Assembly (NCBI GenBank): GCA_003478935.1
Contig: QUFP01000021.1
Location: 1-64,000 of the forward strand
Direction: 5' to 3'
DNA: 64,000 nucleotides
Source of the DNA: Firmicutes bacterium AF25-13AC
GTDB lineage: Bacteria > Bacillota > Clostridia > Lachnospirales > Lachnospiraceae
Positions 16,742 to 25,296 of this stretch are shown here, in pieces. A program made the translations under genes and the position numbers. The stretch's first letter is position 1. Each line of letters opens with the position of its first letter. The notes under the pieces were generated by a model. The model was not told the origin of the DNA, searched no databases, and saw only the letters and a program-made list of their open reading frames with translations.

Positions 16742-18100
16742 TTAAATACACTTTCTGGCTTTATTCATCCACACAAAGAATCCTATATTTAAGACAATTC
16801 CAAAAACTGTTGCCACCGGTGCTGCAAATCCTATATTTGTAAGACTTGCATTTGGCTGAATACTCATGTAATATGCCAGCGGAAGACGAACAAGCAATGT
16901 CTGGATCAGTCCCTGTGCCATTACCCACATAGTCTGATCGTGTCCGTTAAAATAACCAATCATACTAAATAATATAGAAGTAACAATTGTCTCCAGCGCA
17001 AAACCTTTAAGGTAATCATATCCTTTTTGTACAACATTGGCATCTGTTGTAAATATTCCTGTCAGAAGATCTCCCTTAAAAAGAACAATGACAAACACAA
17101 CTGCTCCAATCAAAACACCGACACCACTTCCAGTAAACATCGCGTTTTTAGCTCTTTTTTCGTTTCCAGCTCCAGCGTTTTGTGATACAAATGATGCCAT
17201 TGACTGCATTAAGGAACTTGGAATCAACATCGCGAAATTTACAATTTTACATGCAACACCATATCCAGATGAAGCCTCTAATCCCAGACGGTTGACAAAT
17301 GCACAAAGTGCAAGGAATGAAATCTGAGTCAAGCATTCCTGAAGTGCTAATGGAAGTCCAATTTTAAGTGCGCGTTTACATTGACTGTTAATCTTAAAAT
17401 CAGCTTTTGTAATTTTAAATGGAAGCTTCTTTTTCATCAGCATCCATAATGCAAACACAACACTTACAGCCTGTGCTGCTACAGTCGCAATCGCTGCACC
17501 TGCTGCATCCATACGAAACCCTGCTACTAATATTAAATCTCCTGCAATATTGATAACACATGCAACTGCAACAAATATCAATGGTGACTTACTGTCTCCA
17601 AGTCCTCTAAAAATAGCAGAAAGAACATTATAAGCAACAATAAAGAAAATACCACTTCCGCATATCTTTACATAAACAGATGTCAGACTTACTGCTTCCT
17701 CTGGTGCCTGCATCAATACAGCAATCGGACGCGAAAACACGATCATTATAACAAACAGCACTGCTGACATTACCGCAAATACAACTACAGAACCGCCAAT
17801 CAGTGCACCAATTGACTGTGTCCTCTTCTCGCCAATATATCTGGCAATCAAAACTGTAATACCCATTGCGAACTGTGTTATCACAAATGTTACAAGATTT
17901 AATACCTGACTTCCTGTCGATACTGCTGAAAGACCAGATGTCGTTCCAAATCTTCCCACCACAAGAAGATCAACTGCGCCATATGCTGCCTGCAGCACAA
18001 GTGCACCAAGAATCGGAATCATAAATGGAATTAATTTTCCAAGTATGCTGCCTTGCGTGAAATCTGCCTTATCATTTACTTTTTCTCTACTCAATGTCAA
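16742..18100 (-). CDS. MATE family efflux transporter
   Basis: This multidrug and toxic compound extrusion transporter has 452 aa and about 12 predicted membrane helices. Its first helix opens with GKLIPFMIPILGALVLQAAYGAVDLLVVG, where the VDLLVVGRFG region is the conserved MATE helix 1/2 motif (only the beginning quoted). It exports cationic drugs or metabolites using an ion gradient at the cytoplasmic membrane. The start codon overlaps the end of the upstream MarR gene by 14 bp, so expression is likely coupled to, and controlled by, that regulator. Confidence 0.88.
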   Translation of the reverse strand: MTLSREKVNDKADFTQGSILGKLIPFMIPILGALVLQAAYGAVDLLVVGRFGTTSGLSAVSTGSQVLNLVTFVITQFAMGITVLIARYIGEKRTQSIGALIGGSVVVFAVMSAVLFVIMIVFSRPIAVLMQAPEEAVSLTSVYVKICGSGIFFIVAYNVLSAIFRGLGDSKSPLIFVAVACVINIAGDLILVAGFRMDAAGAAIATVAAQAVSVVFALWMLMKKKLPFKITKADFKINSQCKRALKIGLPLALQECLTQISFLALCAFVNRLGLEASSGYGVACKIVNFAMLIPSSLMQSMASFVSQNAGAGNEKRAKNAMFTGSGVGVLIGAVVFVIVLFKGDLLTGIFTTDANVVQKGYDYLKGFALETIVTSILFSMIGYFNGHDQTMWVMAQGLIQTLLVRLPLAYYMSIQPNASLTNIGFAAPVATVFGIVLNIGFFVWMNKARKCI

Positions 18101-18536
18101 CTCTCCTTTCGCTCATGACCTGATAAAATTTCTTTATTGTCTGAATCATACAATCTGCTTCCTCATCAGAAATCATGTCCAGATACGGAGCCAGTCTGCT
18201 GTAATAGTTTCTGTCGTACTTATCAGACAATTCTTCTCCACTTTTTGTAATCGCAATATACGTAACTCTCCCGTCTTCGTCTGAAGAAATCTTCTTGAGA
18301 TATCCCTTCTCTTCCATAGCTTTGACTGTTCTCGTGACACCTGGTCTTGGAAGATTTAACGCATCACTAATATCAGATACCTTCACATACTCTTTTGTTT
18401 TCTGCAACGTATGAATAACATCAAGATATTGGATATATGCCGGACTAACACCATCTGGAAGCTTTGGAAGCAGTTCTCTGATTCTTTTTGCCATATAGCA
18501 GGCATCAAGCATCCGTTTTATTTTTTCAGAATCCAT
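18087..18536 (-). CDS. MarR family transcriptional regulator
   Basis: The 149-aa winged-helix regulator has the MarR arrangement. The DNA-recognition helix region VKVSDISDALNLPRPGVTRTVKAMEEKGYL spans about residues 52-81, followed by the wing ISSDEDGRVTYIAIT and a C-terminal dimerisation helix. It is the first gene of a two-gene operon with the MATE transporter. The promoter at 18620-18648 carries overlapping palindromes based on TTACC/GGTAA, consistent with autorepression relieved by a ligand. No ligand can be deduced. Confidence 0.9.
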   Translation of the reverse strand: MDSEKIKRMLDACYMAKRIRELLPKLPDGVSPAYIQYLDVIHTLQKTKEYVKVSDISDALNLPRPGVTRTVKAMEEKGYLKKISSDEDGRVTYIAITKSGEELSDKYDRNYYSRLAPYLDMISDEEADCMIQTIKKFYQVMSERRVDIE

Positions 18537-18582
18537 GTTTTCTCCTTTCTTGTTTTGGTGGTCAATTATAGTAATCTTCTAT

Positions 18583-18624
18583 ATAATTACCGCTGATAAT
18601 TATTTAGTTACCATTGGTAATTAT
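18583..18624. promoter_or_regulatory. Palindromic MarR operator region
   Basis: ATAATTACC (18583-18591) and GGTAATTAT (18616-18624) form a 9-bp inverted repeat. The tighter palindrome TTACC-ATT-GGTAA (18608-18620) shares its right arm. Both lie from the -10 to just downstream of the start of transcription, a normal repressor position. Confidence 0.65.
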
Positions 18625-18648
18625 ACGATGTTGTTTTTTCAATGTCAA
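18620..18648 (-). promoter_or_regulatory. Promoter of the MarR-MATE operon
   Basis: TTGACA (18648-18643) and TATAAT (18625-18620) on the minus strand are both perfect consensus, spaced by 17 bp. Confidence 0.8.
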
Positions 18649-18660
18649 GCTGCTTTTTAT

Positions 18661-18697
18661 AATAAAAAACCGGGGGCAAATTGCTGCCCCTGGTCAA
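18661..18697 (-). terminator. Terminator of the histidine phosphatase gene
   Basis: A GC-rich hairpin (CCAGGGGCAG...GCCCCCGG on the minus strand) is followed by TTTTTTATTA, about 20 bp after the phosphatase stop codon. Confidence 0.8.
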
Positions 18698-18710
18698 AAA
18701 AAGTACACAA

Positions 18711-19448
18711 TCAGTCATGTCTTTCTTCCATATTATCGTATGTTTCACAAAATCGTGCTGCAAAGGATGCCGGCTCATCTGCTGCATATAAATGAGACAG
18801 ATCTCCAAAGGACTGCATACGGAAGCTTGCAATACCTTCTCTTCTCTCCTCTGTGTACAATGTTGTCACAGAAGACGGTGCCGCTGCTGTCCCATGCCAA
18901 AGAACAACTGGTGATATTCCAAGCAAATGTCCAAGCATCACGCACTCTACACCCAAATGGCAAAACAGCACAATCGTATCCCTGTTTGCATGCTCTGCAC
19001 GATAATAGCCATTCTCTCTTGTATATCCATGCTTTTTTAACAGTGAATCCAGACCATCATACACCCATGCTGATTCAGTATCTGCCTTTGCCCTTTTCAT
19101 AAATGGTGTGTTCATCCACTGATCCTTATCATAATATGCCGGCTCACTTGTCCAACGAGCAGGAAGCAAATCCCAGCAAACCTTATAAGTACCAGTATCC
19201 TCATCAATCGCTGGTGCCTCGAACTCACGAAGCCACTTAAACTCAGTTGCTGTCATACCAAGCTTCTTTAATGTCAGTGATGCTGTATCCTTTGCACGGC
19301 CAAGCGGTGATGTATAAATATAGGTATGTTCCTTCTGCAACTGTTTTTCCATGCGAACAGAAAGAAATTCTGCTTCTCTCCATCCTTTTTCTGTCAAAGA
19401 GTCAATCTCATAATTTGGATCGCCATGGCGAACAATAATAAGTCTCAT
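18711..19448 (-). CDS. Histidine phosphatase (phosphoglycerate mutase-like) protein
   Basis: The 245-aa histidine phosphatase superfamily protein has the phospho-acceptor motif VRHGDP at residues 5-10, a TSPLGRAKDTA segment near residue 46 with the second catalytic Arg, and FCHLGVE near residue 163 carrying the second His. The range of possible substrates in this superfamily is wide, and none is indicated by the neighbours. No signal peptide is present. A dedicated terminator follows. It appears to be a single-gene unit. Confidence 0.85.
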   Translation of the reverse strand: MRLIIVRHGDPNYEIDSLTEKGWREAEFLSVRMEKQLQKEHTYIYTSPLGRAKDTASLTLKKLGMTATEFKWLREFEAPAIDEDTGTYKVCWDLLPARWTSEPAYYDKDQWMNTPFMKRAKADTESAWVYDGLDSLLKKHGYTRENGYYRAEHANRDTIVLFCHLGVECVMLGHLLGISPVVLWHGTAAAPSSVTTLYTEERREGIASFRMQSFGDLSHLYAADEPASFAARFCETYDNMEERHD

Positions 19449-19542
19449 TTTTCTTTCCTTTCTATATTTAATAGTTTCAATTTCTACTTATTTTCACCAT
19501 GATTTTAGCATATCAGCAAAAATGTGACAAGTGCAAATATTG

Positions 19543-21914
19543 TTAACTTCGAATCATAATCTTCTCTGCTGCCGTGCAGGCATAAAGATCGCCAAGTGTC
19601 TTTTGATAAAATTCCCGATACGCTTTTGGGCAGGTAATCGTCAATTTTTCAATAGGATCTTTCATCGACATCTGTTTTTGCGTCTTATCCTTTCTTACCT
19701 GTGTCAGTGTTGCCTTTACATGTTCGCCAAATTCAAGATACTCTGTCTGTGTCTTTTTAGTTTGCCAAATAGTCTGATGCAGCGAAATCTCTTTTTCGTA
19801 TTGACGATAATATTCCTGAAAGATATAGTCTGTCATATACGGTGTATAAATCGCATACAGCTTAAGGATTCCAAGAAGACTGTAATACAGCGCAGTCTGA
19901 CCAGATCTGCAATTTTCTTCTCCATGCTTTTGTGGCTGATAAAGGCGTTCTTTTGCAATTTCAATATAAAAATCGCAGAAATCGCTCCAAAAAAGCTCAT
20001 CAATTTCATGGCGTGCCTGTCCGATCTCAAATTCGTTTAGAAGCTGTGCTGCGCGAATCGTTGTCTCATTTACGCGTTCCATGATCCATCGATCTATCGG
20101 AAGCATTTTTTCTTCCTTCATCGCATTCTCTGGTGTAAACTCATTCAGCTGAAGTATTGCAAATTTAGATGCATTGTACAGCTTATTTAAAAAACGCTTT
20201 GAAATTTTTAGTTCTTCCTCGCTGAAAAATGTATCTGTTCCTAGCTTGCTGTTTGCCGCCCAATAGCGCATCGCATCCGCAGAATGTTTCTCTATCAGCA
20301 TCATCGGCGAATTGGACGCATTGTTTTTTGACTTGCTAATTTTTTCTCCCGGCTTTGCCAACACAAAACCACTAATCATTATATCTTTCCACGGAATCTG
20401 TCCTGTATGATACAGACTCTTTACGATAGTATAGAATGCCCATGTACGAATGATCTCATGTGCCTGGCTGCGCATTCCCATTGGAAAAATCTCATCTGAA
20501 ATGTCATCTGACTCTTTATAATGTGCATTGATTAATGGTGTTACCGACGATGTTGCCCATGTATCAAACACAGCCGTCTCTGGAATAAACTCATTGCATC
20601 CGCACGTACACGCTTTTAACGGATTCTGCTCAAGCGGATTTACTGGCAGTTGGCTCTCCTCTGCAAAAATCGGTTTGCCACACTTTTTGCAGTACCATAC
20701 AGGAAATGGAACACCAAAGTAACGCTGCCTTGAAATACACCAATCCCACTTTAAGTTTTCAACCCAAATTTTATAGCGGCTCTTCATATGCTCTGGATGC
20801 CATCGAATCTCATCTGCTGCCTTTAAAAAACGATCCTTCTCTGAGAGAACATCAATATACCACTGTTTTGACATAATGAACTCAACCTCATGCTGACAGC
20901 GCTCATGAACAGCAACCATATGGCGAATCGTCTCTTGTTTTACCAAAAGATTTTGCTTCTTTAGTAATTCAATGATATACGCTCTGGCCTTTTTTACAGT
21001 CATTTTCCCTATAAAATCAATCTTCTCGCTGATTGTTCCATCTGCAAGAATCACTTCCTTAGATGTTAACTTATGCTTCTGATACCACTCAACGTCGGCT
21101 GAATCACCAAATGATGCACACATAACTACGCCAGTTCCCTTGTCCATCGCTACAGTATCATCTGCAAGAATTGGAATTTCAAAATCATATAACGGAACTA
21201 TTGCTTTCTGACCGATAAACTTCTTATATCGCGTATCATCTGGATGAACAAAAATGCAGGCGCATCCAGCAAGCAGTTCTGGTCTTGTTGTCGCAATCAG
21301 GAGATTGCCAATAGGTGTAGTAAAATTCAGATAGTTAAATACCGTCTCACACTCTTTTGTCTCAAGCTCGGCCTGTGCAATTGAAGTTTGGCATTCAGTA
21401 CACCACAGTACTGGAGATGTCTTCATGTAGGCTTTTCTCTTATTTGCCAGCTCAATAAAAGAGCGCTGTGAAATTCTTTGTGCCCGATCTGATACTGTCT
21501 GATACTGCAAATTCCAGTCTACACTAAAACCCAGACGACTCCACAGTTCTTTAAACTCGCCCTCGTAAGTTCCTATCGTTTTCATACACTTTGCCCGAAA
21601 TTCACTTCGAGGCATCTGATTTGCCCGAATTTTTCATCGCGCTCAACTAAGCGCTCTGTCGGCAGTCCATTATCATCAAAACCAAATGGATAAAATACAT
21701 CGTATCCCTGCATCCTCTTAAAACGCGCAATCATCTCTGCCTGTGTATAGGAAAATACATGACCAATATGAAGCTTTCCGCTTACAGTCGGCGGCGGCGT
21801 ATCAATTGAAAAGATTTTTCTCTCTTTTCCATTCTGATAGCGATAGATCTCATTCTCCTGCCACATTTTCTCCAATGCTTTCTCTGCCTTTTGAAAATCA
21901 TACTTTTTTTCCAT
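19543..21914 (-). pseudogene. valS: Valyl-tRNA synthetase, archaeal-type, with one frameshift
   Basis: Two overlapping frames together give a near-complete class I valyl-tRNA synthetase of about 790 aa. The ATP motif HIGH appears in KLHIGHVFSY and the KMSKS loop appears as KISKSKNN. FGFDDNGLPTE is the archaeal-type ValS version of the motif that is GTDHAG in usual bacterial ValS. The frame is lost near 21630, where five A are seen on the coding strand (GATGAAAAATTCGG) and six would restore ERDEK-IRANQMPRSEF. AGGAGG precedes the ATG at 21914. The gene lies behind a T-box leader. Such an essential function should not be broken, so either a second valS exists elsewhere or the indel is artefactual. 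Confidence 0.85.
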
Positions 21915-21954
21915 TACAGATTCCTCCTGAATATAAAGATTATCCAACGCAGAC

Positions 21955-22250
21955 AAAAAAAAACGCCCTGAGCCAAACGCCCAGGGCGAACATACATGTC
22001 CGTGGTACCACCTAGATTCAGAAATACTTCTGCACTCAATACAATACGGGAATTTTTTTTAATTCCGATATTGCTTCCCTTGATAACGGTGGGAATCTCC
22101 GTTGGAGTCTACTAAAGCTATAAAAACTATACCTGTTCGATCCAAAGCTCAAAGGCTACTTCCATGCGTCCTTCACGAAATTTTTCACCAACCAATTTCT
22201 CTCTGTCCATCCGGAAACTGCATGTACTCCTCCTCGTCAATGCTTTTTGT
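21955..22250 (-). ncRNA. T-box riboswitch (valine) leader of valS
   Basis: The hallmark T-box sequence GGTGGTACCACGG lies at 22000-22013 (minus strand). A terminator (CGCCCTG 21988-21982 with 21970-21964, then nine T at 21963-21955) follows it. Upstream are the typical stem I elements: GAGGAGGAGTA, AGAGAG, and GGTTGGTG. The S-turn partner GAA is followed by GTA at 22159-22157, a valine codon and the likely specifier. Uncharged tRNA-Val would stabilise the antiterminator and turn on valS. Confidence 0.9.
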
Positions 22251-22267
22251 CTGTAATTGTTACGCAC

Positions 22268-22295
22268 AGTATATCACAAAAATATGCAATGTCAA
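22268..22295 (-). promoter_or_regulatory. Promoter of the T-box-valS transcript
   Basis: TTGACA (22295-22290) and TATACT (22273-22268) are spaced by 16 bp on the minus strand, just upstream of the leader. Confidence 0.7.
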
Positions 22296-22309
22296 GCTTT
22301 TTATTATTT

Positions 22310-23923
22310 TTATTTATCCCAACGTCTGCACAACTTTTCAATATCTTCTGTGAAACGGCGAATATCTTTATTGGCACCTTCTCTGTATTTTTTTACAATA
22401 GCAAGAAGCTGCTGTGCTGCATCAAACAGTTTTCGATATACATCACTCATCCGGCCTTCTCTTGGCTGATAATCCTTCTTAACATACTCTCTTGTTCCTT
22501 CACGAATTTTTTGATCTGACAGCAAATCCCACGATTCTCCTGTGTATGGTGCCGTTGCATTAATCCCATAGGTAGTTGTCAAAAGAGATGCAAATGAATC
22601 TGTGACAGTATCCTCTCCATGAACAACAAATACATGTGTTGGCTTAGGTGCAATATGGCTTACCCAGCGCACAAGTCCTTCTCTGTCTGCGTGACCGCTT
22701 ATTCCCGTCATGCGTGCAATTCGTGCCTTTACACAAATTTCTTCTCCAAAAAGTCTTATATTTTTTGCACCGCCTAACAGCACGCAGCCAAGGCTTCCCT
22801 CTGCCTGATAACCAGCAAATAAAATGGTGCATTCTGGCCGCCAAAGATTATGTTTTAAATGATGACGGATTCGTCCGGCATCGCACATGCCAGATGCTGA
22901 GAGAATGACCTTGGGTTTTGGATCTTCATTGATAGCACGTGATTCCTCTACGCTGACGGACAATCGAAGTCCCGGAAAACGAATCGGATTAATTCCCTGA
23001 CGCACAAGTGCCATGGCTTCCTCATCAAAGCATTCCTGTGTATTTGTCATAAAAATATTTGTAGCCTCCACAGCAAGCGGACTATCCACAAAGACTTCTG
23101 TATGTTCAAATTCTGGCAGTTCATGATCTACCTTAAGCTGCCTTAAAAAATATAATATTTCCTGTGTACGTCCAACGGCAAAACAAGGGATCACTAAATT
23201 TCCGCCGGCAGCAAGTGTCTCCTTTAAAATTTGCTTTAACTCACTTTTACAGTCTAAAAGAGAAATGCCCTGATCATGACTTCTATTTCCATACGTTGAT
23301 TCCATAACAACATAATCGGCATCGTCCACATATAATGGATCTTTAATCAATGGCTGATTCGTATTTCCAATATCACCGGAGAACACAATTTTCTTTGTAT
23401 GTCCTGCTTCTGTCAACCATACTTCAATAGACGCTGAGCCAAGCAAATGGCCAACATCTCTCATCCTGATTTGAATGCCTGGTGCAATATCAATCTTTTT
23501 TTCATATTCACATGGAACAAAATATGTCAGCACATTTTCTGCATCCTCAATGGTATAGACAGGAACCACCGACTCTGCATCACTTCTCTTATTTTTTCTG
23601 TTTTTCCACTCTGCTTCAGACTCCTGAATATGAGCGCTATCCTTCAACATGATTCGACATAGCTGCGTCGTTGCCTTTGTTGCAAAAATACTTCCACGAA
23701 AACCATTTTTATAAAGATACGGCAGCATTCCAGAGTGATCAATATGCGCATGCGTCAGAAAAACATAATCAATCTGGGAAATTGGAAACGGCAGTTCTTC
23801 ATTCACATAAATATCACGTCCCTGCTCCATGCCACAATCAACAACAATCTTCTTATTACATGCCTCCAGACAATGACAGCTTCCTGTCACTTCATGAGCA
23901 GCTCCATTAAATGTTAATTTCAT
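22310..23923 (-). CDS. Beta-CASP metallo-beta-lactamase RNase
   Basis: The 537-aa protein is a metallo-beta-lactamase fold nuclease with the beta-CASP insertion and the RNA-metabolising (RMMBL) C-terminal motif, related to CPSF73/YSH1-type RNases. The zinc motif HAHIDH is at residues 58-63, with DVGHLLGSASIE and FSGDIGN further on, then ESTYGNR, and GHADREGLVRW and VHGE near the end as the conserved beta-CASP and C-terminal histidines. It probably acts as an exo- or endoribonuclease in the cytoplasm. It is transcribed away from the inverted-repeat element at 23980-24135 and is not obviously linked to its neighbours. Confidence 0.85.
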   Translation of the reverse strand: MKLTFNGAAHEVTGSCHCLEACNKKIVVDCGMEQGRDIYVNEELPFPISQIDYVFLTHAHIDHSGMLPYLYKNGFRGSIFATKATTQLCRIMLKDSAHIQESEAEWKNRKNKRSDAESVVPVYTIEDAENVLTYFVPCEYEKKIDIAPGIQIRMRDVGHLLGSASIEVWLTEAGHTKKIVFSGDIGNTNQPLIKDPLYVDDADYVVMESTYGNRSHDQGISLLDCKSELKQILKETLAAGGNLVIPCFAVGRTQEILYFLRQLKVDHELPEFEHTEVFVDSPLAVEATNIFMTNTQECFDEEAMALVRQGINPIRFPGLRLSVSVEESRAINEDPKPKVILSASGMCDAGRIRHHLKHNLWRPECTILFAGYQAEGSLGCVLLGGAKNIRLFGEEICVKARIARMTGISGHADREGLVRWVSHIAPKPTHVFVVHGEDTVTDSFASLLTTTYGINATAPYTGESWDLLSDQKIREGTREYVKKDYQPREGRMSDVYRKLFDAAQQLLAIVKKYREGANKDIRRFTEDIEKLCRRWDK

Positions 23924-23979
23924 AGCAAAACCCTCCTTTTTCAGTTTTTCTTATACTTCTATATATATATATATGATAT

Positions 23980-24135
23980 CCACGAATTGCTCCGTTGCTA
24001 TGCAACTTTCGCAATTCTAAAAACATTCGGATTCGCTGATTTTCCTTGAAAATCGCTGCATCCTCATGTTTTTGCGGGTCCCAAGCTCAAAAACCTAATC
24101 GTGCAAGCACGAACGGCTTTTGGAGCTTTTGACCC
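23980..24135. repeat. Intergenic element of nested hairpins
   Basis: Three hairpins follow one another: GAATTGC/GCAATTC (23984-24017), GATTTTC-CTT-GAAAATC (centre near 24045), and a longer one in which GGGTC..AAGCTC (24076-24088) pairs with GAGCTT..GACCC (24123-24135). The block is bordered by alternating AT runs on both sides. It looks like a dispersed palindromic unit of clostridial chromosomes rather than a gene. Confidence 0.5.
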
Positions 24136-24193
24136 TAGTATTATATATATTATACTATTTTTATTTTTATAAATCCAGACTATTTTCTTACAA

Positions 24194-25132
24194 TTATATT
24201 TCAGGATTTTGTATAAGAGCCATTTCTTTACGGTACGCAGACGGAGTCATTCCCGTTATTTTTAGAAATGTGCGGTTAAAGTAACTTATACTGTTAAAGC
24301 CACATAATGATGCTACCTCACTGATTTTTTTAGAAGATCTGGCAAGCATCTGGCTGCTGTTTAACACCCTGCATCTGTTCAGATAACAAAATGGTGTCAT
24401 TCCTGTCCATGCCTGAAACAATCTGCAAAATTGACCTCTGCTTAGATGAACCTGACTGGCAAGTTCTTCAAGCGTTAAATCTTCCATATAATGTGTCTCA
24501 ATATATGACACTGATTTTTGCAGATATTCAAGCTGCGGCCTTCTTTGTTTCGCATCTGGATAAAATGACTTTAAATGATGATCATACAGTTTTTGCCAGA
24601 TCAGTAAAAACGTTCCCTGAATCAAAAGTTCCTTTGCTGCAATTTTCTCTTCATCCATAGAAAATATAAATTTCAGCTGCGTTAATATTTCCTTCTGCCA
24701 ATTTTTTTCTGACGTAAATGTTACGGCATACTTCCATGATCCACTGCAAACAGGATACATATATTTTTGGAAGCATTCTGAGTTATGCGGTGAAATAAGC
24801 CACAGCGGATCAGCTACTGCGGCATGAAATAAAACAGTCCCTTTAGTTCTTGCCCAATGCATCAGCTTTGGAGGCACGAAAATACCATCTCCTTCTTTTA
24901 AAAGAAATGCATGATTTTCAATAAAAAACTCTACTTCTCCTTCCTCCACGCAGAAAAACTCCAGTTCTGGATGCCAGTGAAGATAAAGTGCCGGGAAGTT
25001 TTTTTCTGACAATGCTGCTGCACTGTCTATTTCTGTCGGCATTTCCATTTTTGTTGTATGAACAGACACCGGAACAAAATGAGATTTATGAGGTACTGTT
25101 TCTCTATATTGGTCTTTTTTCTGTGTACTCAT
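24194..25132 (-). CDS. AraC family regulator with N-terminal cupin
   Basis: This transcriptional regulator has 312 aa from the chosen start. The N-terminal half has a cupin-like sugar-sensing domain (LHWHPELEFFCVEEGEVEFFI, then FVPPKLMHW). The C-terminal 100 residues contain two helix-turn-helix units: YMEDLTLEELASQVHLSRGQFCRLF, and the second ISEVASLCGFNSISYFNRTF with the usual GMTPSAYRK ending. AAAGGGG precedes the ATG at 25132. It is transcribed divergently from the GH31 gene across a 164-bp gap, so it most likely controls that gene in response to its substrate. Confidence 0.88.
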   Translation of the reverse strand: MSTQKKDQYRETVPHKSHFVPVSVHTTKMEMPTEIDSAAALSEKNFPALYLHWHPELEFFCVEEGEVEFFIENHAFLLKEGDGIFVPPKLMHWARTKGTVLFHAAVADPLWLISPHNSECFQKYMYPVCSGSWKYAVTFTSEKNWQKEILTQLKFIFSMDEEKIAAKELLIQGTFLLIWQKLYDHHLKSFYPDAKQRRPQLEYLQKSVSYIETHYMEDLTLEELASQVHLSRGQFCRLFQAWTGMTPFCYLNRCRVLNSSQMLARSSKKISEVASLCGFNSISYFNRTFLKITGMTPSAYRKEMALIQNPEI

Positions 25133-25257
25133 TTTCACGCCCCTTTCTTTCCTATATCGTAGCACATTTTTAAAAAATGCGCAATATAGTGCTACTTTTT
25201 GATACCATTTTTCAAGTATTCCTTTTTTATTTTTTGTATGATAAAGCTATCAAATGA

Positions 25258-25282
25258 TGTCAATACAAGATGAGAATTGACA
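25258..25282. promoter_or_regulatory. Inverted repeat in the GH31 leader
   Basis: TGTCAAT (25258-25264) and ATTGACA (25276-25282) form a 7-bp inverted repeat with an 11-bp gap directly upstream of the GH31 ribosome site. It could be an operator of the divergent AraC regulator or an mRNA hairpin. Confidence 0.35.
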
Positions 25283-25296
25283 GAAAGGTGGGATTT

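Noticed and set aside
23958..23974. Alternating AT run as an origin or att site
   Set aside because: No DnaA boxes, integrase or duplicated site nearby; it simply borders the hairpin element.
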